Of a stretch of 64,000 nucleotides of DNA, positions 1 through 9,800 are shown piece by piece. The DNA is from Rhizophagus irregularis (Eukaryota; Glomeromycota; Glomeromycetes; Glomerales; Glomeraceae), in the NCBI RefSeq assembly GCF_026210795.1, contig NC_089435.1:3224001-3288000 (forward strand). Reading direction: 5' to 3'. The notes beneath the pieces are model-generated. The model had not been told where the DNA came from, ran no database searches, and saw nothing but the letters and a program-made list of their open reading frames with translations. Both the position numbers and the translations under genes were made by a program. How positions within the stretch are numbered: the first letter of the stretch is position 1; each line of letters begins with the position of its first letter.

Positions 1-23
1 TTCTATACTACACTATCTCTAAA

Positions 24-967
24 CTACTTTTTATTTTTACCTTTTTTCTTTTTTTGGCCCATCCTACTTCCAGGTTTTCCGGCCCAAGGTGTTTTTTCTT
101 TTTTAACTTCTCTTAAACCGTCTTCTGATTCCTCAAATTCAACATCGCTGCGTTGTTCCCTGTTTTTCTTTATACGCTTTTTATATATTCTTGATCATCC
201 GATGATGATGACGACGTAGGCTGCGAAGATCCATCATCCGGCGATACAACAAATGGATTACGATTTGTTAAAGTGAACGGATATTCACTTTTCTTTTGTA
301 GCCTTTCAGTACAATTAGCGTTGACGTTGGTGTATTCATGCAATTCCCAGGCGTAACTGTCTTTACGCTGTTCCCAGTGCTCACTAATTTATTTTTGGCA
401 TCTTTGACTTCTTTTTCTGCTAACTTACTTTTAGCTTTATTTTTCACGTCATTGACTCAATTTCTCGGCAGCATCATTTGTCGTTGATGAATCAATCATT
501 ATTGTATCACTAAGTGAAATCTTTTCATGTTCTACCATTATTTCTTTTCTATATTCCTCTATTATTCTCACCACGTTGCCTGGAGAAGTGTAGTCTTTTA
601 ATGGAATCAACACCGTTTTGACTTGCACTTCATTCAGCAAGTTTTTTCTAAATTTATTTACAGTATCAACCACCTCTTCCGTAGTTGGTTCTTTAAAAGT
701 TGCCAGCGTTACTATTGCTGAGTTTTGAATTTTTTGAATTACTGATTTCCCTCTGTTGTCACCCTTCGGAACCGTACTGATGAGAGCGCTGGCAAGTCCC
801 TCCCTTGGAGAGCCCGCCGTAGAACTGTCTTGACGCTTCCCATGAATGACCCAGGCTTGATCTGTATCTCCATCCAGAGCAATTGCATCGTCCAGCTGAG
901 CTTTGTCTTTAAAGTATGCCAAGAAGACCGTCTTATTTTCAAAAAGAATATTCAAAGAATTTATCAT
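24..967 (-). pseudogene. Decayed gene of unknown function, three frameshifts
   Basis: Reading the minus strand from the ATG at 965-967, an uninterrupted 172-aa frame runs to a stop at 449-451. Coding-like sequence then continues in other frames. A lysine-rich stretch follows (AEKEVKDAKNKLV), then YAWELHEYTNVNANC, then a serine run SSSSSDDQEY, and finally a basic tail (WAGKPGSRMGQKKKKGK) that ends at a stop at 24-26. Joining them needs frame changes near 455, near 390 and near 185. The protein would be about 310 aa, hydrophilic, without signal peptide or membrane segment; I recognise no domain. The breaks could be true decay or indel errors in the assembly. Function unknown. Confidence 0.5.
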
Positions 968-1810
968 AAGATGTTCTACGAGACATTAAGCAAGGATTAA
1001 AATAAAATATAAGAACAGAAGTAATGTCATCATTGGTCAGAAATAATAAATAATATATTTATTTTATTAACATTGTTTATTCTCAACATCTTACTTCTGT
1101 ATAGGATCAAATGATCAATCAATTGTTTATCATGTGATAAATAATGCCTATACGTGATATTTATTATATTACAATTCCTCATTTTTTTAATTGAATTATC
1201 ATTTTATTGCTAAACGTATCTTAATATTAGGAATTATTTAAAAACTTCAAAGTATTGGTATCAATGTATGAGTGTAATATACGTAGTCTAGGCACTAAAA
1301 AACTCAGCAAGAATGGTATCCACTACGAAGGTGGTAGTCAGCCATTGAAAAAAACATCTCTTTCAACAAATTTTTTTAAGGAATAAAAGTTTTTTCATAC
1401 GCCATTTAAATCTCTTAAAGACAACTCTCTTGAAGTTTTACATCATATCGTAAATCGTTGTATGGTAAAAAGAATATTACCTACTTTAAAGTAATAAATG
1501 ATTATGATATACTTAATAAAATCGGTGGCGTTGTTAAAAGTTAAAAAAAGATATATATAAAGGTAAATACGTCATGATTAGGTAATTAAAAGCTACAATA
1601 TAACCATACGTATTGATAATTGATTTAATTGATTGCAGATATTGAGATCATACTTTTTCTATGATCATTGTACAACAAAAAAAAAATAATATTTATACAG
1701 TTCTTTTCTTTTTTTTAATACATATCTCTCCTCCATCTCTTTCATTCCTCCTTCAAACACAACTAAATACTTTTTTTATAAATACTTTCTTTCAAATAAA
1801 TATCTAACAA
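968..1810. other. AT-rich intergenic stretch
   Basis: No frame with coding character. It holds A/T runs and short imperfect repeats. It separates the minus-strand relic from the plus-strand relic at 2.2 kb and may contain their divergent promoters; no specific signal is identifiable. Confidence 0.6.
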
Positions 1811-1990
1811 ATACCTTTTTTCACACGCAAATAAATACCTTTTTTTTTCACGCGTAAGTAAATATCTTTTTTTCACGCGCAAGTGAATACCTTTTTTTCA
1901 CGCGTAAGTAAATATCTTTTTTTTCACGCGCAAGAGAAATACCTTTTTTTCACGCGCAAGTAATTTTTTTTCACGCGCAAGTAAATACTA
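1811..1990. repeat. CACGCG minisatellite, about 7 units of 21-27 bp
   Basis: Seven copies of a unit of the form CACGCGYAAGTAAATAYC followed by a T run. The CACRCG cores start at 1822, 1849, 1874, 1899, 1925, 1951 and 1972, so the spacing is 27, 25, 25, 26, 26 and 21. Units alternate between CACGCGTAAG and CACGCGCAAG, which suggests a two-unit higher-order repeat. Some cores contain the palindrome ACGCGT. Confidence 0.9.
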
Positions 1991-2222
1991 AGACGGAAAA
2001 AAAGATATATCAACATCAAGAACTGTATTTACTGCCTTTGGACAACATATGGGTAATAAGTTTCATTAGCTATTAAAAACTTGTTTGTAAGTGAAAAACC
2101 ATTCTAACTACTCCTGTCAGTTTAGACGTTTTGTGGTTCTTGCCAAATTTGGTACCTACTGTATTTACGCATCGTGAATATTCACTTGTTTTCACTTCTC
2201 AATAGAGCTTGTATAGGAAGTA

Positions 2223-2968
2223 ATGAATACTCAAAATACCGCCGAACTTACCGCTCCGGAAAACTCTTCTCTTGAAGCCTTTATTCACGCTCCAGCTTCT
2301 GGTTCCGTTTCTTCTCATTCTCCTGCGGATCCCTCTTCTACTACTAGAGCTCCTTCGATAGTGGACAAGCTAACACTAAACGAGGCTAGGTCATATCATT
2401 AAGTGGTAAGTGTAATTATAATAGTTCACCGGATGGACGTATGTGTAGGTGTAACACTGCAGGGTTCACTGAAAGTCTTCCGGATGGTGAACTGTTATAA
2501 TTGACATAGGGGTTTATGTGCTCGTAGTACGTACCATTTGCTACAGGCTAGTAGCTATCTGCTTTTGTGCACGAAGGCATAGCTACAATGATGCCATATA
2601 GGTGATCCCCAAGCTGATCCATATGGAAGGGAAGGCCAGGTTCCCGTTGGAAATGACGCATATCTCCTATGCCATGTCACTTACTTAGTAATTGTTATTG
2701 AATACTATATGAGTCCATTTACCATAGATCCTATGTTGGCCACATGGGTGTCCTGGGGTTCCCTGCTTAGGCATAATTAACAGGGTGGTAAACCTCATAT
2801 GGTATGAGGTGATAGTGACTAAAAATTTTGTAAATTTTGTAGGGCATGTTATCAATTCATTTTTTCTTTAAAATAGGTGTCTTAACGTTGGCGCCAGGTG
2901 AAATTCTTACTTCTTATGCAATTATTGCTATTAATCAGGGTAATTCTGAAGGGCAGTTGAAGATGTGA
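2223..2968 (+). pseudogene. Two-exon gene relic (59-aa frame plus downstream exon)
   Basis: An ATG at 2223 opens a 59-aa Ser/Thr/Ala/Pro-rich frame (starts MNTQNTAELTAPENSSLEAF) ending with TAA at 2400-2402. Codon use is GC-richer than the surroundings and coding-like. A good donor (GTAAGT, from 2406) follows three bases after the stop, and a good acceptor (pyrimidine-rich, ends AAATAG at 2876) opens a second frame at 2877-2968 (VLTLAPGEILTSYAIIAINQ) that ends in TGA. The in-frame TAA before the donor means the joined product is broken, or the first frame is a short complete gene. No family recognised. Confidence 0.3.
2430..2830. repeat. GC-richer block, member of a dispersed repeat
   Basis: Clearly GC-richer than its surroundings. 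It starts with CGGATGGACGTATG (2430-2443), followed by GGATGGTGAACTGTTAT (2482-2498). The same two motifs in the same order recur at 9673-9686 and 9740-9756. The first part also makes an imperfect inverted repeat (2413-2431 against 2481-2502). It lies inside the putative intron of the 2.2-kb relic. Nature unknown: a transposon fragment or a non-coding RNA are both possible. Confidence 0.45.
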
Positions 2969-4399
2969 ACTGGGATATAGATTTTTACTCCGAGGTTACA
3001 TTTAATATCAACTTAGTAATATTGTGTTATTTTGTTAAATATGTAGCTTTTTATTTAAATAAAAAAAAAGATAATACGTTTTTTAATGGCTATCATCAAG
3101 ATATGACTAAAGATATATTTATTCTTTATTTTAGAATTTAAGCTGTATGCAATAACTCTATTCATACTGTATATCGTTCTTTTTCTTCTTTCAAAATAAA
3201 CGTTCCATTAAACTAGTTAAACCATATTCTTGAATATACCAATTTGTAGCATAAATAGATATGGTAATAATTAAAGCCTTAAATTCTTTGATTAAATATA
3301 CACAAAAATCCATAGTAATGTATCTGAAGAATTATTAATCATGGCTGATTCAAATGATGTGACTTGTATAAAGTGAATAAGTGAATAAGTGAAACGAAAA
3401 AATTTGAAAAGATATAATAAAGCAACAAGGATTTTAAATTAAATCATTTTATTAAATGAATAATATAAGTATTTAAAAATATGAATATTTACTAACTCAT
3501 CTAAAAAATATTTTCTGGTAGTCTATCGGTGAAACGTTCGCCGAAAACATTTGTCGGTGAAGTGGTTGTCGGTAAATTGTATCGTAACCCCTCAAATTAA
3601 TATCGCATATCATTATTGGATGAGCAAAAAGAAAATAATTTAAAATAAGCAAAATGACCGATGAAGCAAACGTCAATGAAGCGTTTGTCAGTAAAATGAA
3701 CCAGACCCCTTAATAAAAATCTTAAGATAATTATTCTATTATGAACTAGGAACTGAAAAGATATTTTTTTTTAACTTAGTAATCGCAAGTTACGCAAAGT
3801 GGCAATTAAGTGACAATTAAGAACCTTTCTATTTTTCAAGACCAATGGGTTTTATTGAATCCTTGAAAATTTCTCCTTGTTCAAAAATTGCTGTGTAATG
3901 CACAAAATCATTGATCTTTTTATGGGATTTCTTGAAATAGTAGAAAATAAGCACACTATTTTACGGTTTATGTTATTATATTGTTTTCAAGTCAATTTTA
4001 ATTTTCGGAGTAAAACCAAATTTTTATAGAAAATTTTTTTATACTGAATTTCAAAATTTGACTAATTCACAATGTTTCCGGAATGTTTTCAATGATTTTC
4101 CAAAATATCTGGAAATTAATATTGAAAAAAATTTTTTTATAAGGAATGATGAAGTTATTTGTTTTTGATTTTTAATGGTAAAATAACGATAAATTATAAA
4201 GAAATCACTTCTATTATTTTGCTTTTAATAATTTGCATTTGTTATCTTTATAATATTTTATCGATAGATTATCTACACAGTATATTTAATAAGCTCCATT
4301 TTGGGAAATTAAATATTCTATATTCGTGTATAACAGGACCCAGAAATATATACACAGGGGTATGGTACACAGATGCGTCGCCATCATAGTGGAATTAGA
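2969..4399. other. Non-coding, AT-rich, with 15-bp repeat remnants
   Basis: Nothing coding is evident. At 3527-3590 and 3655-3710 there are degenerate copies of a GTCGGTGAAACGTTT-type 15-mer that also occurs near 30.8 and 36.1 kb. From about 4150 the sequence is homologous to 12,520 onward, as the upstream part of a local duplication. Confidence 0.55.
3527..3715. repeat. Degenerate 15-bp GTCGGTGAAA repeat cluster
   Basis: Several near copies of GTCGGTGAAACGTTT can be read (for example at 3527-3580 and 3657-3700) with substitutions and gaps. Same family as the clusters at 30,782-30,930 and 36,056-36,148. Confidence 0.6.
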
Positions 4400-5010
4400 C
4401 GGAGTAAAGTTTTGATTTGCGTACAATTTTAGCTCACGGATGTCATCCTGAATGGGTTACTGGTGGTATGTTAATTTTCAATTTATTATTGTTCAACAAC
4501 TTCACTAATAAAAAAAATTAATTCCTTTTTTTTTATATAAGTTCTCAGATCCAAAATGTGACACTTTCTTCGGGCAAATCAGTTACGACTTATATCATTC
4601 AAAATAATGCAAATGAATACCCACGCACTCGGTAGTTATCATAACAATGACGAAAATGTCAGTGTGTGTATTTTAAAGAAACCCAGGTTTGTTAATAACC
4701 ATCATTGTGCTGACAAAGGTTCTAATGAAGTTAATCCATACACATCGACCTGGTTTTATCGAATGGTGTAGGATCAATACTTTGTAACCATTAAGATATA
4801 ACCTTCACAATAACAACGTGATGGATGGATAATATAGTAGTGTAGTACTCTATGATGATATTCAACTACTTGCTTATAGTAACAATCGATTGACTGATTC
4901 ATTATGATTAATTGATTACAATATTGTTTTTAACATTTCATATCATCAGTATTATTATTTTTTTTATCATACCTCTGATAATTATCACATTAATACAATT
5001 CAGTTATTAA
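4150..5010. repeat. Copy 1 of a local segmental duplication
   Basis: Homologous, with many indels, to about 12,520-13,690. Shared landmarks are the upstream string GCTTTTAATAATTTGCATTT (4220 and 12,545 regions), the exon-intron-exon of a small secreted protein, and the downstream string GGCTGATTCATTATGA and its variant GACTGATTCATTATGA. This copy carries the dead gene. Confidence 0.7.
4400..4825 (+). pseudogene. Decayed copy of the 13-kb secreted-protein gene
   Basis: Aligned to the intact gene at 12,984-13,537, this copy keeps the end of exon 1 (GCHPEW in place of GCHPTGY, about 4436-4465), the intron with donor GTATGTTAAT, and exon 2 in pieces (QIQNVTLSS, NNHHCADKG, TSTW). The start codon and signal peptide region are lost, an in-frame stop follows the THALG-like segment near 4632, and the region coding for residues about 120-145 is deleted before the terminal remnant at 4780-4820. 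No product expected. Confidence 0.7.
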
Positions 5011-5822
5011 AAGTGCGTGAATTTTTCATGAGGTCATGTGATTTTATTTATTTACACAATACACATGCCATTCACAACCTGATGGTCAATACACTAAGAA
5101 AGAATAATCAACAAATAAGTTGTATAAACATATTTTAGTAAGAATTCCTAAAACAATGTGAGATAGTAAGCATGGCTAAGTTCGATTTATGCAAGCAAAA
5201 ATGAAACAACAGGTCCAATGAAATACGACGTTAACTTTTGAGGGAAGTTACATTATACAAATGATTAATCATGTACTGTATCACGATCAATTTATTTTTT
5301 TTACGCGATAGTTTTAACTTAATTAGTTTGTTAGCATCAAATGATCATGTATCTCATTGTTATAAATATTTATCGTTTTTTGAAATATAGCATGTCTGTA
5401 TAGTCCGGAGCTGCGATCACCATTTGTCTACGCTCAACAGTGACGAATCTTCAGAACAGGTGGTCAACTATATCTTAATATCTTCCCAGGTTTTTCATGA
5501 TGAATGGGTCTAGGCCTAGGGTAAAAATAAAAAATCATGTTTTTTAAAAAACATAAAAAATAAAAGAAAAAATTTTAGCAATTTACAAATTAATTTATAT
5601 GTGCCTGATTCTTGAGGGAAAAAGAAAAGATTTTAAAAATAATTATTATACAATTAATTAAACTTCAAATTACATTAATATATTATATTTTAAGAATCCA
5701 AGCTAAGATTTATTAAAATATTTATTAAGCAAACCATGATTATAAATCCTCTGAATATTACATCATGAAAAAAACCATGGAATACATATATAATTTATAG
5801 CTTAATATGTTTAAATAATTAT
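4830..5822. other. AT-rich intergenic stretch
   Basis: From about 5500 to 5822 the sequence matches 47,530-48,019, the 3' flank of the paralogous kinase gene, so the duplication includes the downstream region. A faint HSQPDGQ-like reading at 5081-5104 recalls a retroelement integrase but is too short to assign. No gene seen. Confidence 0.5.
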
Positions 5823-6003
5823 TTAAAAATACAATACATCTAATTCATCCAATACATCTAATTCATTTAATACATCTAATTCATTTAATTCATGTACTAA
5901 TTCATCTAATTCATATAATCCGTCTGACTCATATAATTCATCTAATTCATATAATTCATTTAATTCATCATTTAATTCATTTAATTCATTTAATTCATAT
6001 AAG
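5823..6003. repeat. In-frame minisatellite coding for the acidic tail
   Basis: Short ATTCAT/CTAATTCAT-type units repeat through the 3' end of the kinase gene and code for NEL, DEL and DVL triplets (for example ELDELYESDGLYELDEL). The corresponding tail of the paralogue at 48,020-48,230 has different unit numbers and order. Confidence 0.8.
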
Positions 6004-8138
6004 GCATCTTGATAACCTTGTTCAGCAGATTTTTTATACCAATAAATTGCTTGATTTATATTCTTTTCAACTCCTTTTCCATTTTCATACATATAAGCAA
6101 GATTATATTGGGCTAAATAATTTCCTAAATTTGTAGCCTTTTGATATAATTCAAATGCCTTTTGATTATCAATACTGGTTCCAACTCCATTTCTATAACA
6201 CCATCCTAAATTACAAATTCCAAGTAAATTACCTAAATTTGCAGATTTTTGAAAATATTCAAATGCTTTTTGATCATCAATCCCATCTATATAACTATTT
6301 CCTAGATTATACATTCCACGTGCACTTCCTAAATTTGCAGCCTTTTGATATAGTTCAAATGCTTTTTGTTTATCAATGTCGGTTCCAATTCCTCTTTCAT
6401 AACAATATCCTAAACTAATTATTCCAAAAACATTCTCTGAATTTGCTGCATTTTGATATAATTCAAATGTATTTTGTTTATTAACATTAATTTCAATTCC
6501 ATAATGATTAAATGCTCCAAGTAGATAAACAGAATTAGAATCATTCTGATTATTTAATAACCAATAATAAATTTCTTGTGAAGTTATATCATGATTATTA
6601 AGATAATTAACAATCTTATATTTTCTCATTTCTATTTCTATATTTTCAAGAAGAAAAGTTATTTCATTAACCATTGGCTCAAAGTCATTTGTAATTAGAT
6701 TTGATGAAATTAAAGGTTCTATTTCTTTTATATGAATCTTACTAAAATTTTGAATAATTTGAGACATTCTCTCATGTAATGAATTATTAATAATATTTTC
6801 AGGAACCTCATTATTTGATTTAAGTGATTGTTTACTTGATAATTGAATATCTGCATTATAATCATTTTTCTGAAAATCTGAAATAATTGCATTTAATTTA
6901 ACAACAACCTGGTTGATAGTTGGACGATTATCTGGTTCATTATTCCAGCAATCTAAATATGAAATAAAAGCCTATAATTAATTTTTTATTTTTTTTAAAT
7001 CATAAGTAAAATTTAATTGTATTTACCAGTATATATTTTTATGTAATCTTCAGGTGTATTTGGAATGGGTTTTTCTCTAAGACCTTGTGATAATTCCATA
7101 GTCAAATTAATGTCATATGGTTTATTACAAAAAGGTGGCTGGCCACTAGATATTTCCCATAAGAGTATGCCAATACTGTAAACATCACTCTTTTTATTTA
7201 ATGAATATATTTGTAATTGATTGTTATTTCTATTAAATATTTGTGGATCAATATAAGTGACCATTTCAGATAATTTTGATTGAATATTGGATGATTCTAC
7301 AATCCTTTTTGATAGTCCAAAATCAGCCAATTTGATGGTATTATTATGAATCAATACATTATTAGAGTGCTATTATTAAATGTAATAAAATAAAATAAAT
7401 AATTTTATTATATATATATAATCTTATAGAATAATTTAATAAACTTTAAATAAATATATTAAAAACTTACCAAATCACGATGAACAATTTCTTTATCGTG
7501 TAAGTATGTTATAGAATTAGCTAATTGAAGTGCCAAATTTAACTTATTATTCCAAGTGAGATTTTTAAAATGTTCACATAAATATTTTCGAAGGGTACCA
7601 CTATCTGCATATTCCATCACCAATAAATATTTATTGGAATTATCACTTTGATTTTCTTTTGATAGAAAAAAAAAAAATATTTTAGATTTTTTTTTTTGAA
7701 ATTTAACTAAAATAATGTTTTTAAAATATTCATAATACCTGTTGTAATACCATAAAAACGAACAATATTCTCATGGAAATTTATTTCATGATGAAGTTTA
7801 AGCTAAATCATAAATAAAAATTATAAATTAAGAAATATAATATATATTAGAATATATTAGAATATCGTTAAAGATAAAAATAATTATTTTATTACTTCAT
7901 TAACAATTTCTTTAGATATGATATTAAAATCAAAAAAAGATTTTAATGTTAAGTAACTATGAGAATTTTTCCAATTTGCACGATAAACTTTTCCAAAACT
8001 TCCAAAACCAATTTCTTGAATATGATTAAAATGTTTATAATCATAATATTTAATTTTCTTTTTCGTAATAGACTCTTCAATCCAATTAATCCACTCATTT
8101 GAATTATCAATAATTTTAATTTCTATGTCGTTAGACAT
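5823..8138 (-). CDS. Protein kinase with C-terminal Sel1 repeats (5 exons, 654 aa)
   Basis: Exons on the minus strand: 8138-7896, 7802-7739, 7655-7471, 7369-7027 and 6952-5823. All introns are GT-AG and the phases agree. The kinase domain spans residues about 40-300. It has a glycine loop G44-F-G46-S-F-G49-K, Lys66 (LTLK), HRDL at 161-164 followed by HSNN, DFG at 180-182, a YIDP segment in place of APE, and DVYSIGILLWEISSGQPPF. His instead of Lys after HRDL is common in this fungal TKL-like group, so activity is plausible. Residues about 420-600 form five to six Sel1 repeats (AFELYQKAANLGSARGMYNL type), a helical scaffold for protein partners. An acidic Leu/Glu/Asp tail ends the protein. No signal peptide or membrane segment; probably cytosolic. 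Paralogue at 48.0-50.4 kb. Confidence 0.88.
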
Positions 8139-9660
8139 TGTAAAATATCGATATTTTTTTTAAGTACAGAAAATTTTTTTATTGTAAAAGTTAATTTATG
8201 TTTAAAGTGGTTGGAAAAGAAAAGAATTTTGTATCAATCGTCCGAAGTGTAACGAAGGACCATATATAATTCTAGACCGGATGTCGTGATGATGTACAAT
8301 GATGTACAGTACAACAAATACTTAAAGAAATTTGTGTAACATCAAACAAAAATGCAGGAAAAAAATGAGACTAATCGTTATTCGTTAGTCAAAAATGTTA
8401 CATATTGTGAGCCTCTGTCATTTTTATTGTGCAGAGTTTTATTATTTTAATATTTAATATTTACAAAATATTTATTTTATTAAATAAAATTTTTTTTCCG
8501 TCAGGAAATTTTTTTAACCATCCGACGTTACATAGGATTACATCCTGTCGCAGGACATTCTTACATCTAAGATAATTTCCGGATGTTCTCGCTCTTTTAA
8601 ATATTTTATACTTCTAACTCATCGGATTGTTTATGCTTCTTTTCTTTTTTTTTTGAACTTTATCAAGCGGCCTTACATTTACTGAATTTATTTTGTCATT
8701 AGATTTCAATTGGCTATTAAAAATTAAATAAAATTTGCAAATGTTTCCAAAAAAAAAAAAATACTAATGAATAATACTTGCATGAGTAATTTTTTTGCAT
8801 AAGTTAACTTTTATTCATATGACTGATATCATATGACTGATATGAGAACCTATATATCAAAATAAACTATTCCAACAACGCGGTACGTTTAGTTTCCAAT
8901 CCATTTAAAACTGGTTTTTTGCTTTATTATAATTCTGTAATTCTGTTAAAACCAATCAGTTAAGTCGGTATCACTAAGTATTATCCAAATCATATAAAGT
9001 TGGTTAACGAAATAAATAATGTTAAATTATCATTTTATACTTACCAGTAGGTTCATTTATTTGTAATGCTAGATCTCTGATTTTTTGACGCATCAATAAG
9101 TTGTATTTTCAACACCTTTACTACGACTTGTAAAATATTTGTTTCATTGTATTCATTTTCCGTGATTCTTTATTTAATAAATCATTACTGGACCTATATT
9201 ATTCAATATATAAAAGAGTAAAAAAGGTTATTTCATAATTAACTTGTGCAAGATAAAATTTGTAGTTGATAATATTTATGACGATTCAGATTCTTTTTTT
9301 AAATCCTAAAGTTAAAATTTTATTACAAAATTATAAATTACAAAAATAAGTTTAACTATATCGCAACGCCAATTTTGAGGTTTCACAAAAGTGTTTCAAA
9401 AGAAATGGTTGACTCCAAAGCCTCCAATCTTGCTCACGTGAATCTCAAGACCTTTAACTTATAAAAGACCTAAATTTTATTATTTTTAAGTCTTTAAAAG
9501 CTGTATGTAATGCAAAGGTATTTCTGGTAAAAACTTCGTAGTACAAAGAGATCTATGTTAAAATAGTATTTAAAGAATACTTAAATCATTTATGTATACT
9601 ATTATATAAACTATAAATAGTTTGCAATAATAGATCAAAATGGAAAACCATTCAAAATCC
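8139..9660. other. 5' flank of the kinase gene and AT-rich spacer
   Basis: Positions about 8340-8750 match 51,250-51,600 upstream of the paralogue (shared strings include TTTTTATTGTG and TTTTATTATTTTAATATTT), so the shared promoter region was duplicated too. No other coding sequence seen. Confidence 0.55.
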
Positions 9661-9671
9661 CGATGATCAGA

Positions 9672-9800
9672 ACGGATGGACGTATGAATGGGTGCGCATT
9701 GTAGGGTTTGGTGTGTCCAAGACTAATACTGTAATAGCAGGATGGCGAATTGTTATGGTCGAAATCGGTGTAGTAGACTGCCAACGATGACATACGTATA
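9672..9800. repeat. Second copy of the CGGATGGACGTATG block
   Basis: CGGATGGACGTATG at 9673-9686, then GGATGGCGAATTGTTAT at 9740-9756, mirroring 2430-2498 with a slightly longer spacer. GC-rich against the surrounding AT-rich DNA. An open frame on the minus strand across it is not convincing as a gene. Confidence 0.5.

Noticed and set aside
4159-4389. 76-aa open frame
   Set aside because: Lies in the upstream part of the 4-kb/12.5-kb duplication; the homologous stretch at 12.5 kb is not open, so it is not conserved as coding.
5081-5104. HSQPDGQ-like reading suggesting a retroelement integrase
   Set aside because: Only about eight codons match and the flanks do not continue an integrase; the similar patch at 30.96 kb does not keep the motif.
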